A stretch of DNA of 17,076 nucleotides from an uncultured Armatimonadota bacterium (lineage in GTDB: Bacteria; Armatimonadota; Armatimonadia; Armatimonadales; Armatimonadaceae). Each line of letters begins with the position of its first letter. Position 1 is the stretch's first letter. The stretch lies in assembly GCA_903881535.1 (NCBI GenBank), contig CAIRTT010000331.1:1-17076 (forward strand), written 5' to 3'. Shown one piece after another: positions 1 to 7,993 of the stretch. The notes beneath the pieces are model-generated. The model was given only the letters and a program-made list of their open reading frames with translations, had not been told where the DNA came from and did not search any database. A program made the position numbers and the translations under genes.

Positions 1-1506
1 GCGAACTGGACGCGTATCTGGGCCTGTCACTGGGATCGTAAGAATCCCTGGTGGCCTGAACCGAAGACTATTCGACATGATCGTAATGTGATGTGGCAGC
101 CGGCGCTCGACCGCTGGACGGAAATCTTCACCGCTGCCGAACGCAACATGGTCGGCGTTCAGTTTGTCCTCTTTCACCACGGGCAGGTCACGACAGAGGT
201 CAATCCAAACTGGAAGGACCATCCTTGGAATGTTGCAAATGGCGGATGGTTAAAGACTCCGGTTGAGTTTTTCACCGATGCGGAAGCGATTCGTCGAAGC
301 AAGGCCTGGCTGCGTGAGGCTGTTGCGCGCTTTGGACATAACACAAGTCTGATGGCCTGGGAGCTCTTCAATGAGGTCGAATGGGTAGATGCCGCACGCA
401 AGGCAAAGCGCTGGGATCTCGTCACGAACTGGCATCGTGACATGGCTCGCTATCTGCGTTCCATCGATGCCTACGACCACCTGATCACCACCAGCTCTGC
501 CGTTGACCAAAAGGCATTGTGGGCCGAGATGGACATTATCGAGCCGCACGCCTACCCGGTCAGTATCGGGACGGCTGTGTCCGCGATGGACTTTTCAACC
601 TTCCGAAAGCCCGGGATGTTCGGTGAGTTTGGCCCGGCGGATGGCTCGGGGGCGAAAGCACGTATCGACATTCAGGATGGTATTTACGCCGGCTTATTGT
701 CGAACCACGCCGGAGCGGGACAATATTGGTATTGGGAAAATGTACAGAAGCAACAGCTGTATGCGGTGTTCAAGCAAGCGCGTAATATCGTGGATACCTC
801 CCAGTGTTGGTCACACCCGGATGCAAAATCTGTCGCACTTAGGGTAACCGCGCAATCGCAAGCTCCTGGAGACCTCAACTGCACACCAGCCATCGGGTGG
901 GGGCAATCGGAAATCATGGACTTTGATGTGCCAAATGCCATTAATGCTGGCGCGCTTGGAAAGTGCTCGAGTTACCTGCAAGGCCAGTCGAACCGAAAAA
1001 TGCAGCCGACGCCAATCACCTACCGCTTCAATTCTGGAGTCGCTGGAAATGTCACCATTGCGTTCGACCAAATCTCAAAGAGTGGGGCTGCAGTTAAAGT
1101 TACCCTAGATGGCAATGTTGTTCTATCGAAGTCTTGGAAAGCTGGCCCCACTGACTTGAAGCTCGATGAGCGTGTAAGCATCCCTGTATCTGCAGGGGAG
1201 CACATCCTACAGCTTGAAAACACAGGAGCCGACTGGGCGCACATCAAGCAAGTAATCATTCCTGGTGTGGCACCGGCACTCACGGGACGCGGTTTGGTGG
1301 ATGGCCGTTGGGGATTGTTTTCCCTACAGGGATCCACGGATGTCACAGTTGATGTTGTCCTCGGATTGCCCGATGCGATCTATAAAGCCGTCTTTTGGGA
1401 TCTCGAGAAAAATGGCAAACTTGAGAAGCGGCTCACAGTATCCAAAGGGAAAGTCGTTGACTTAGTGCTCCCGTTCCCGAGGGCCGTGCTGTTCACCGTT
1501 GCCTAG
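1..1506 (+). CDS. GH5-like glycoside hydrolase with C-terminal beta-sandwich, 5' truncated
   Basis: The frame is open from base 1, so the true start lies upstream; 501 residues plus the stop are visible. The N-terminal two-thirds read as a cellulase/mannanase-like TIM barrel of the GH5 (clan GH-A) type. The motif WELFNEVEW holds the probable acid/base Glu (codon 373-375), and MFGEFG holds the probable nucleophile Glu (codon 625-627), at the ends of the expected strands. Supporting barrel motifs are the HHGQ segment near 178-189 and the NPNWKDHPWN segment after it. From about base 910 a low-helix region, likely a carbohydrate-binding or accessory beta-sandwich, runs to the stop. The protein probably acts on a beta-linked polysaccharide; the substrate cannot be read from the sequence, and secretion cannot be judged because the N-terminus is missing. 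Its stop overlaps that of the convergent response regulator. Fold assignment is fairly secure, exact GH family less so. Confidence 0.8.
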   Translation, partial: ANWTRIWACHWDRKNPWWPEPKTIRHDRNVMWQPALDRWTEIFTAAERNMVGVQFVLFHHGQVTTEVNPNWKDHPWNVANGGWLKTPVEFFTDAEAIRRSKAWLREAVARFGHNTSLMAWELFNEVEWVDAARKAKRWDLVTNWHRDMARYLRSIDAYDHLITTSSAVDQKALWAEMDIIEPHAYPVSIGTAVSAMDFSTFRKPGMFGEFGPADGSGAKARIDIQDGIYAGLLSNHAGAGQYWYWENVQKQQLYAVFKQARNIVDTSQCWSHPDAKSVALRVTAQSQAPGDLNCTPAIGWGQSEIMDFDVPNAINAGALGKCSSYLQGQSNRKMQPTPITYRFNSGVAGNVTIAFDQISKSGAAVKVTLDGNVVLSKSWKAGPTDLKLDERVSIPVSAGEHILQLENTGADWAHIKQVIIPGVAPALTGRGLVDGRWGLFSLQGSTDVTVDVVLGLPDAIYKAVFWDLEKNGKLEKRLTVSKGKVVDLVLPFPRAVLFTVA

Positions 1507-2246
1507 ATATCACCATCGCGTGTGGGCGTGTCCAGGCCTAGGGCCCGCTTGAGGTCATTGATGCGCGTGCGGCCCACGGGTGCCCGGCGGCCATCCGAGA
1601 GACGGACCTCGTATTCGTGGTTGCCGAGGTGCATTAATTCCGTGATGTGATTGGTCGGGACAACGTAGCTACCGTGTATGCGGATGAATTTGTTTCTGCT
1701 CAGCCGCTCTTCAAGCTGGGTGAGGTTTTGCAGTGCGCGGTGCTCAGTGCCATCCTTCATCCGGACAAAGACTTTCTTCTCACGGCTCGTGATACAGACA
1801 ACATCACTGATTGGCACCAAGAGTATTGCCGAAAGGCCCCGGACGGGCAGCCGCTGAATATCGTGGTCTTCACCGCTATGTGAACGTTGATTGTGGATAC
1901 GGACAAGGCATTGGAGAAGACGTTCGTTTGAAACTGGTTTGAGCAAATAGTCGGTCGCTTGTTGGCTGAATGCATCCACAGCATGCTCTGAATAGCCCGT
2001 GACAAACACAACGGCGGCATTGATGCCTGGCAGCTCACGGAGCTGACGTGCAAATTCCAGCCCATTCATCCCGGGCATTTCAATGTCCAAAAACACAACA
2101 TCGGGTGATGTGCTCTGCACCAGAGGCAAGGCTGCTGTTGCATCTCCAGCATCACCAGCTACGGTTACACCTGCTGCCAGCAGTAAGCGGGTGAGGTAGG
2201 CTCTCGCCAGTGGTTCATCATCGACGACAACGCTTGTCAACTTCAT
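1503..2246 (-). CDS. LytTR-family response regulator
   Basis: This 247-residue protein has a receiver domain (about 1-120) followed by a LytTR DNA-binding domain (about 135-242). The receiver has the acidic pair D9/D10, phospho-acceptor D54 in FLDIEMPGMNG, T83, and K103 in LLKP, so it should be phosphorylated normally. The LytTR domain shows the RIHGSYVVPTNHITEL segment, where most relatives have Arg rather than Gly after RIH, and the terminal VGRTRINDLKRALGL helix. Such proteins bind paired 9-10 bp boxes and regulate transcription. The start ATG overlaps the kinase stop by 4 nt (ATGA), so the two are translationally coupled. It is the cognate partner of the kinase. Likely targets include its own operon and the divergent bicarbonate-uptake genes, which is inference from position only. 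Confidence 0.93.
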   Translation of the reverse strand: MKLTSVVVDDEPLARAYLTRLLLAAGVTVAGDAGDATAALPLVQSTSPDVVFLDIEMPGMNGLEFARQLRELPGINAAVVFVTGYSEHAVDAFSQQATDYLLKPVSNERLLQCLVRIHNQRSHSGEDHDIQRLPVRGLSAILLVPISDVVCITSREKKVFVRMKDGTEHRALQNLTQLEERLSRNKFIRIHGSYVVPTNHITELMHLGNHEYEVRLSDGRRAPVGRTRINDLKRALGLDTPTRDGDI

Positions 2247-3466
2247 TTGTTTGGCACCTGAAAGGCAACTAACGTCCCTTGATTTGGTTTGGACCAGATA
2301 CGGATTCTACTACGATGGCCGTGGCGAAGTTCCAGCTGGCGATTGACAAGCTGAATCCCATGAGGACGCACCTCAGACTTGGAAAGTGCCTCGCGCACAT
2401 CTGAGGCTTGCAAAATCCCCATTCCATTGTCTGCAACGGCGATCATTACGGAGTCTCCAACCCGGTGTGCGGCGATGACCATCGCCCCCGGGTGGATGGA
2501 TTTACTAAAGCCATGTGTAATGGCATTTTCCACGAGGGTAAGTAGCGATAATGGTGGGATATGACATGCGAGGACATTATCGTTGATTTTATATGTCACC
2601 GACAGTCGCTCTCCGAGGCGGAATTGTTCAATCGTGATGTAGTTTCGTACTGCCGCAAGCTCTGTGCGCAGGGTGTTGTCGACGGATGGATCGACGGCAA
2701 GCAATGTCCGCATCAACATCCCGAGCTCAACCGTTGCCTTTTCTGCAGACTTTGCATTTATGCCCGTGAGGGCTGCGATTGAATTGAGTGCATTGAACAG
2801 AAAGTGAGGGTGGAGTTTAGCCCGGATGGCTTCGAGCTGTGCCTGCGTGGCGTATTGACGGCTTTGCTCGGCCGCCAGGCGGTGGAATTCTGCCTGAGTA
2901 CGCTCATGTGCATCGTGGATGACCCGCCAGATCACACCCATCCCAAGGCCATTTGAAAGCACGGTCAATGTGAATGTTTGGATGAAAGCTGTGTCAAATG
3001 GTTCACCACTAACAAACTGGTTGGCGATATCACCAGTTCCTTGGGCAAGCGCTGCAACGGCTGCGCCTGACCATAGCGATGACCGGGTCTTGACGAGGGA
3101 ACCAAGCGTTACACCGACTAGGAGGGCTGCGCTTGTTGCGACAAGTACGCTGCGTTCCCCAAGCAGGATTGCTGTGATGATTGCGCCTATTGCTGCAAAG
3201 GCACCTGCAATCGGGCCTGCACTGACGGCCGCAAATGTCACAACCAGGTTGCTTGGTGCATATGGATGTCGGGCATCTGGGAGGAAGTCAAACAATGCGG
3301 CGACAAATGCAAAGAGCAGTCCGACTTTCAGAGCCTGCTGCCATGTAATGGCGAACTTGAAAAGATAGCCCAGCAATGGTGAACGGCTGATCAGGTAGGC
3401 GACCGTTACCAATGTACAGATGTCTGTTTCTGCAATTAGGACATTGGTAAGGACGGATGGACTCAT
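2243..3466 (-). CDS. LytS-type sensor histidine kinase (5TM-LYT + HisK)
   Basis: With the start at 3466 the protein is 407 residues. Residues 1 to about 180 are hydrophobic and form five or six membrane helices; the AGPIAGAFAAIGAIITAILLG stretch, split by glycines, resembles the 5TMR-LYT sensor region of LytS/YehU kinases. A linker helix (about 180-215) leads to the His_kinase domain, with phospho-acceptor H221 in HPHFLFNALNSI, the N-box TLVENAITHG, the DNGMG nucleotide motif and a late GIQLVNRQLELRHG segment. A longer reading from 3556 adds 30 polar residues before the first helix; I prefer the Met directly before the hydrophobic region. No clear ribosome binding site precedes it, but TAGAAT lies 7 nt upstream, suggesting a leaderless start. 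LytS-type kinases of this kind sense small metabolites or membrane state. It is divergent from the SulP-Dab operon. Confidence 0.9.
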   Translation of the reverse strand: MSPSVLTNVLIAETDICTLVTVAYLISRSPLLGYLFKFAITWQQALKVGLLFAFVAALFDFLPDARHPYAPSNLVVTFAAVSAGPIAGAFAAIGAIITAILLGERSVLVATSAALLVGVTLGSLVKTRSSLWSGAAVAALAQGTGDIANQFVSGEPFDTAFIQTFTLTVLSNGLGMGVIWRVIHDAHERTQAEFHRLAAEQSRQYATQAQLEAIRAKLHPHFLFNALNSIAALTGINAKSAEKATVELGMLMRTLLAVDPSVDNTLRTELAAVRNYITIEQFRLGERLSVTYKINDNVLACHIPPLSLLTLVENAITHGFSKSIHPGAMVIAAHRVGDSVMIAVADNGMGILQASDVREALSKSEVRPHGIQLVNRQLELRHGHRSRIRIWSKPNQGTLVAFQVPNK

Positions 3467-3473
3467 GGTGTGA

Positions 3474-3479
3474 ATTCTA
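3474..3479 (-). promoter_or_regulatory. Candidate -10 box for leaderless kinase transcript
   Basis: On the minus strand TAGAAT (5 of 6 to TATAAT) ends 7 nt before the kinase ATG at 3466. That spacing would place the transcription start at or very near the A of the ATG. No Shine-Dalgarno sequence lies in between, which fits a leaderless mRNA. No convincing -35 box was found 16-18 bp further upstream. Confidence 0.3.
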
Positions 3480-3484
3480 GCCGG

Positions 3485-3537
3485 ATTTGTACCCGGCTCG
3501 TTCCATACCCTATCGGTGAATGCCGAACTGTACAAAT
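3485..3537. repeat. 8-bp inverted repeat, ATTTGTAC / GTACAAAT
   Basis: Perfect 8-bp arms at 3485-3492 and 3530-3537 are separated by 37 bp. The arms are too far apart for a tight hairpin, but the centre-to-centre distance of 45 bp (about four helical turns) would suit a dimeric regulator that loops DNA. The left arm lies just behind the putative kinase -10 box. Chance occurrence cannot be excluded. Confidence 0.3.
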
Positions 3538-3588
3538 TGCCTGATGGATGCACCAACTCTCGCTCGGACCGAAACCATTCCCAGCGCT

Positions 3589-3597
3589 AAAGTTAAC
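3589..3597 (+). promoter_or_regulatory. LytTR-box-like 9-mer AAAGTTAAC
   Basis: The LytTR half-site consensus, as I recall it, is [TA][AC][CA]GTTN[AG][TG]; this site fits 8 of 9 positions. It lies just upstream of the possible -35 of the SulP operon (3599), where an activator would bind. A second copy 21-22 bp away in the same orientation, as AlgR/AgrA-type proteins use, was not found, so this remains weak. Confidence 0.25.
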
Positions 3598-3598
3598 C

Positions 3599-3627
3599 TT
3601 GTGTTCCACCCGTGGAGTTTTCATAAT
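3599..3627 (+). promoter_or_regulatory. Possible SulP-Dab operon promoter
   Basis: TTGTGT (3599-3604) and CATAAT (3622-3627) are separated by 17 bp. The -10 box matches the consensus at 5 of 6 positions, the -35 at only 3 of 6, which would fit an activator-dependent promoter. Transcription would begin near 3634, giving a leader of only a few bases. If so, the AAAGG at 3628-3632 could not act as ribosome binding site, so either the promoter is elsewhere or translation is near-leaderless. Confidence 0.3.
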
Positions 3628-3641
3628 AAAGGCGTTTCCAA

Positions 3642-5225
3642 ATGAAGCAAGGTTTACCCAAAACACTGGTCAATGACATCACCGCAGGCTTTCTAGTCTT
3701 TCTAATTGCCTTACCGCTGTGTCTTGGAATTGCAGGTGCATCCGGAGTTCCACCCGTCGCGGGAATCCTGACGGCCATCGTTGGTGGACTCCTAACCAAG
3801 TTTCTTGGAGGAAGCCGTTTGACCGTCAAAGGTCCAGCTGCTGGCCTGATTGTAATTGTCCTGGGTGCGGTTGCTGACCTTGGTGGGGATGACCCTATCG
3901 CTGGTTACCACCGGATGTTGGCGGTTGGTGTTGCCGCTGGTGTCATCCAAATCGTGCTTGCACTGGTCCGCTTTGGTGCACTTGCAGAAGCGATGCCGAC
4001 ATCGGTGGTCCATGGGATGCTCGCTGCGATTGGCGTCATCATCATGAGCAAGCAGGCACACGTGCTGCTTGGCGTAAAACCTGAAGGTAAGGAGCCTCTC
4101 CACCTGATTCAGGAGCTACCGCATAGCTTTGCGCACCTCAATCCCTACGTCACAATCGTCGGTGTTGTCGCACTGGTCATCATGTTTGGGATGCCGTTTA
4201 TCAAGGCTAAGTGGGCAAAATCCATCCCAAGTCAGCTGGTTGTGCTTGCTGTGACCGTTCCTCTGGCAATCATCCTTGGATTCTCTGATAAGCACGACTA
4301 CGTGTTCAGCGGTGCAACGCATATTCTGGACCCTGCAAAATTCTTGGTGAAGCTGCCAAGCAACATCCTCACCGCAATCACACTCCCAGATTTCAGCCAA
4401 ATCATGAGTGTGACCAGTATTAAGTACATCGTTATGTTCACCATCGTCGGATCGATTGAATCGCTGCTCACGGTTTCTGCAGTGGACTCACTCGACCCTG
4501 AACGCAAATCATCTGACTTGAACAAAGACCTTCTTGCTGCCGGAATAGGCAATGTGATTGTGTCCATCATCGGTGGAGTCCCGATGATCAGTGAGGTCGT
4601 GCGCTCAAAGTCCAACATCGACAATGGTGCAAAAACCGGCTGGGCTAACTTTGCGCACGGTGCATTCCTTCTGCTGGCTGTCGCGCTTATCCCAGGAATC
4701 CTGATGAAAATTCCGCTGGCGGCTCTCGCTGGGATGCTGATCTTCACTGGAACTCGCCTGGCACACGTCAATGAGTTCAAACATGCCCTGCATGTTGGTC
4801 GTGAACAGCTGGCTGTGTTCCTGGTCACAATGATTGTCACACTCCTGTCAGACCTCCTGATTGGTGTTGCGGCTGGTCTGATTCTTGATGTCGTCATTCA
4901 CTGTGCAAATGGAGCACCATTTGGGAAAATATGGAAGACCATCGTGGAAGAACATCACCACGAAGATGAAGTTACATTGTGTGTACATGGTGCCGGTGTG
5001 TTCACAAACTACATCGGGCTTGCAAAGACGATCCGGGACAATGCACCAAAGTACACGCGCGTTTATGTCGACTTTTCAGAGGCTTGTGTTGTAGACCACA
5101 CCGTCTTATCCAAACTCGATGCACTGAAGGCATCCCTTGTAGATACAGAACTTATAGTCGGTGGCTTGGATGAACATAAGTCATCGACACACGCCCCGAC
5201 ATCTTCGAAGTGGAAGCGCGCCTGA
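3642..5225 (+). CDS. SulP-family anion transporter with C-terminal STAS-like domain (probable bicarbonate carrier)
   Basis: The 527 residues match a full-length SulP protein. After a short polar N-terminus come PLCLGIAGASGVPPVAGI and GGSRLTVKGPAAG, the family's TM1-TM3 signature (about 25-70), then further hydrophobic helices to about residue 425, including SIESLLTVSAVDSLDP. The C-terminus, with VDFSEACVVDHTVLSKL from about residue 476, is a short STAS-like cytoplasmic domain. SulP proteins import bicarbonate (BicA), sulfate or related anions. Here the operon partner is DabA, which makes bicarbonate the most likely substrate, but sulfate or another anion cannot be excluded from sequence. The ATG at 3642 is preferred because it leads directly into the conserved membrane domain. 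The stop overlaps the dabA start by one base (TGATG), which implies coupled translation. Confidence 0.88.
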   Translation: MKQGLPKTLVNDITAGFLVFLIALPLCLGIAGASGVPPVAGILTAIVGGLLTKFLGGSRLTVKGPAAGLIVIVLGAVADLGGDDPIAGYHRMLAVGVAAGVIQIVLALVRFGALAEAMPTSVVHGMLAAIGVIIMSKQAHVLLGVKPEGKEPLHLIQELPHSFAHLNPYVTIVGVVALVIMFGMPFIKAKWAKSIPSQLVVLAVTVPLAIILGFSDKHDYVFSGATHILDPAKFLVKLPSNILTAITLPDFSQIMSVTSIKYIVMFTIVGSIESLLTVSAVDSLDPERKSSDLNKDLLAAGIGNVIVSIIGGVPMISEVVRSKSNIDNGAKTGWANFAHGAFLLLAVALIPGILMKIPLAALAGMLIFTGTRLAHVNEFKHALHVGREQLAVFLVTMIVTLLSDLLIGVAAGLILDVVIHCANGAPFGKIWKTIVEEHHHEDEVTLCVHGAGVFTNYIGLAKTIRDNAPKYTRVYVDFSEACVVDHTVLSKLDALKASLVDTELIVGGLDEHKSSTHAPTSSKWKRA

Positions 5226-7993
5226 TGAACGATGCATCATCAGCTCAGGATTTCCTGGAACACGCGCTAGACCATTCGGCCCACCTGCTACCCATGCAGG
5301 GGCCGATTGGTGTATTTATACACCACAACACACTGCACTCATTTCAGCATCTTCTTTTCGAAGATGCTGTTATCGCAGCATCAGGCATTTATGGCACTCA
5401 GCCATTTCTACTGGAATCCGACTATCAGTCACTTCGCAAAGTCGGTCGAATCGTTGATGGTGATCTTGATGTCGCACTTGCAGACGATGCATGCGATACG
5501 CTCCGTGCTTGGTTTGATCCAGCATCCCGGCCACTCACCATTTCCAACCTACGTTGGTACGCTGATGAGAAGCGCTACTTTGACTTACCTGAAATCAGGG
5601 ACCTTTATCAGGAGGCAAAAAGGCGATTGCCGCCATGTGAGCAAGCTCCTGCAGGTCGATCCAAGCGTCTGCGTGACAGTGTTTTTTTTGTGGATGGGTA
5701 TGACACGGATGCCATTGTGAATCCCTTGTTGATTCACTTATGTGCTGCGTTTACCGATCAAGGAATGGCCTATTGGCCAATGCCAAATCGTGATGAAGGC
5801 TTGCTGGTAGCAACACAGATACTGTTTTCGAATGGTGGACTTATCAATCCACCTGGGTTCACCGGATTGGATACATTGTTTCAACGTATTCAGGGGATGA
5901 GCGCAGCGGATGTCGTGCTTGATGTCTTTAGGCAGTGGGATGTCCCAACATCAGCGTATGGTTCTCTGATTGAACCTGAGCTGTTGGCGCTCCCGGGCTG
6001 GGCAGGGCTGATCCGACGTTTGGAAGTTGAACCAACACTGGCACCCTATCTGGCCATCAATGCATCCCTGATGGACTTTCTAGCTATCAGGCTCCTTCTC
6101 ACGGTTGCCGCCAGTGGTGAACAACAGTCGACATATGCGAATTGGCAGCGTCCGCACCAGGAAGACAGCGATTTTTACAAACGCCAGAAGATGGTTGAGG
6201 CTGGAAATATCGCGACGTTGATGGCACGCCTTAATGTTTCGCTGAACAGTCCGGACAGTGTCTGGGATGAACTTATTACCACGACGCGGAAGTGGGATGA
6301 TTTGCAGCGCCGACGTGTACTGCACCTAGCCTACGAACATCGACATGCAGTGAATATTCTTGGACCATTATCACGTCACCGTATAGATGGTGGCTTCAGC
6401 GATCCTGATAAGCCATCTGCCCAGGTGTTCTTCTGCATTGATGAACGTGAAGAGTCTGCTCGCCGTGCCTTGGAGGAAGCTGCTCCGGATGTCGAGACGT
6501 TTGGCGCTGCTGGGTTCTTTGGCGTGGCAGTTCACTATCAGGGTGCTGACGATGCACATGGGGCTGCATTCTGTCCAATCGTTGTTACGCCGCAGCATGC
6601 CGTTATTGAACACCCGTTAGTCAGTGATGAGCATATTTATAAGGTCAGGCAGCAGCGCCGTAAGCACGTCGCGCGGACTGCACTGACGACGTTTAAGGGG
6701 TCACGTACGCTCTTTAGAGGCACTCTGGTAAATCTTGTTCTAGGCTTGCCAACGCTTGTGCCATTGGTTGCGAATGTGGTTGCTCCCGGGACGTTTGGTA
6801 AGCTGCTTGCCAAGATCAATTCAAAATTGTTGCCATCTCCTACGACAATGCTTGGATCTTTGCACGAAGGCAATACTTACCACGGCTTGCAGCAGGGCTT
6901 TACGTTGGAAGAAAAGTCTGATCGGGTTGCGGGAATGCTAAATGCCGCTGGTCTCGTCAAGGACACGGCCCGCATGGTTGTGATTCTTGGACACGGATCA
7001 ACATCCTTGAATAATCCACATGAATCAGCACACGACTGTGGTGCATGTGGCGGAAGGCGTGGGGGTGTTAATGCACGGCTTTTCGCCGCGATGGCTAACA
7101 ACCCGGATGTCCGCAAGCTGCTGCCCGCACGCGGTGTAACTGTCTCTGATGACACATGGTTTGTTGGCGGATACCACGACACGTCATCTGATGAAGTTAC
7201 TCTCTACGACATCGCAGTCGTACCAGCAACCCACGCGGATGACTTGGAGCGGCTTAGGTTTAACTTGGACAAAATGCGGGCTGGAAACGCGCTCGAGAGA
7301 GCGCGCAGATTCGAAGCAGCGGATGGCTACAGCTCACCTGATTCTGCGCTGGTTCATGTCGAGGACAGAGCCTTCCAACTTTCTGAACCACGACCGGAGT
7401 ATGGTCACTGCACCAATGCTGTTTGTATCGTGGGCCGGCGTGCATCCACACGGGGACTCTTTCTTGACCGCCGCGCATTTCTTGTCAGTTACGATGCCAA
7501 GGTCGACCCGAAAGTAACCAGCTTGACCGCACTTCTAGGGGCTGCAGGACCCGTGTGTGCTGGAATTAATCTCGAGTATTACTTCAGCTATGTAGATAAC
7601 GAGCGTTATGGGTGTGGAACCAAGCTCCCTCATAATGTCGTCGGACTGGTCGGTGTAATGAACGGATTCAGGAGCGATCTGCGAACGGGCTTGCCTTGGC
7701 AGATGGTGGAAATTCACGAGCCTGTGCGCCTTTTGCTTGTTGTTGAAGCGAAACCCGAAAATCTTTGGACAGCAATCACCAACAACGCCCATGTTACGGA
7801 ATTGGTGACCAACCGTTGGATTCGTGTGGCATCCATGGACCCGGATTCAGGGTTGATCAAAGTCTGGCAAGATGGGATTTGGAATGACATTGAGCCAGAT
7901 CAAAACCGCTTACCTGTAGTACGTAGTTCAGGTGACTGGTTCCTAGGAAGAATGGACCACCTGCCAATGGCCAGAATTGAGGTCTCGAAATGA
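5225..7993 (+). CDS. dabA: DabA / UPF0753 (DUF2309), inorganic-carbon accumulation subunit
   Basis: This 922-residue protein belongs to the UPF0753/DUF2309 family, the carbonic-anhydrase-like subunit of DAB (MpsB in staphylococci). Such proteins bind zinc in a beta-carbonic-anhydrase-like site and are thought to hydrate CO2 to bicarbonate unidirectionally when coupled to an ion-conducting NuoL-like partner. The site is visible: C404 and D406 in FFCIDEREESARR, H590 in ILGHGSTS, and C605 in AHDCGACGG. The Cys-to-Asp step of 2 and His-to-Cys step of 15 equal those I recall for Halothiobacillus DabA (C351, D353, H524, C539). The N-terminus has family motifs such as PIGVFIHHNTLHSFQHL. I chose ATG 5225 (TGATG with the SulP stop) over GTG 5210, five codons upstream. 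The stop overlaps the next gene by 4 nt (ATGA). The protein lacks long hydrophobic helices and should be peripheral on the cytoplasmic face. Confidence 0.95.
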   Translation: MNDASSAQDFLEHALDHSAHLLPMQGPIGVFIHHNTLHSFQHLLFEDAVIAASGIYGTQPFLLESDYQSLRKVGRIVDGDLDVALADDACDTLRAWFDPASRPLTISNLRWYADEKRYFDLPEIRDLYQEAKRRLPPCEQAPAGRSKRLRDSVFFVDGYDTDAIVNPLLIHLCAAFTDQGMAYWPMPNRDEGLLVATQILFSNGGLINPPGFTGLDTLFQRIQGMSAADVVLDVFRQWDVPTSAYGSLIEPELLALPGWAGLIRRLEVEPTLAPYLAINASLMDFLAIRLLLTVAASGEQQSTYANWQRPHQEDSDFYKRQKMVEAGNIATLMARLNVSLNSPDSVWDELITTTRKWDDLQRRRVLHLAYEHRHAVNILGPLSRHRIDGGFSDPDKPSAQVFFCIDEREESARRALEEAAPDVETFGAAGFFGVAVHYQGADDAHGAAFCPIVVTPQHAVIEHPLVSDEHIYKVRQQRRKHVARTALTTFKGSRTLFRGTLVNLVLGLPTLVPLVANVVAPGTFGKLLAKINSKLLPSPTTMLGSLHEGNTYHGLQQGFTLEEKSDRVAGMLNAAGLVKDTARMVVILGHGSTSLNNPHESAHDCGACGGRRGGVNARLFAAMANNPDVRKLLPARGVTVSDDTWFVGGYHDTSSDEVTLYDIAVVPATHADDLERLRFNLDKMRAGNALERARRFEAADGYSSPDSALVHVEDRAFQLSEPRPEYGHCTNAVCIVGRRASTRGLFLDRRAFLVSYDAKVDPKVTSLTALLGAAGPVCAGINLEYYFSYVDNERYGCGTKLPHNVVGLVGVMNGFRSDLRTGLPWQMVEIHEPVRLLLVVEAKPENLWTAITNNAHVTELVTNRWIRVASMDPDSGLIKVWQDGIWNDIEPDQNRLPVVRSSGDWFLGRMDHLPMARIEVSK

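Larger units (their letters stand above)
3467..3641. promoter_or_regulatory. Divergent control region between lytS-like kinase and SulP-Dab operon
   Basis: This 175-bp gap must hold the promoters of both the two-component operon (leftward) and the carbon-uptake operon (rightward). It contains a perfect 8-bp inverted repeat (ATTTGTAC 3485-3492 and GTACAAAT 3530-3537), a LytTR-box-like 9-mer (3589-3597), a possible rightward promoter (TTGTGT, 17 bp, CATAAT) and a leftward TAGAAT next to the kinase start. All assignments were made by eye. Confidence 0.55.

Noticed and set aside
3467..3556. 30-residue N-terminal extension of the kinase
   Set aside because: Polar, Pro/Asn-rich residues before the first membrane helix, with no ribosome binding site; it would also use up most of the divergent promoter region.
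4298..4897. Minus-strand reading frame of 199 codons inside the SulP gene
   Set aside because: No motif and no ribosome binding site; the SulP reading is strongly supported.
5210..5224. GTG start for DabA at 5210
   Set aside because: It adds five residues only; the ATG at 5225 overlaps the SulP stop as TGATG, a common coupling arrangement.
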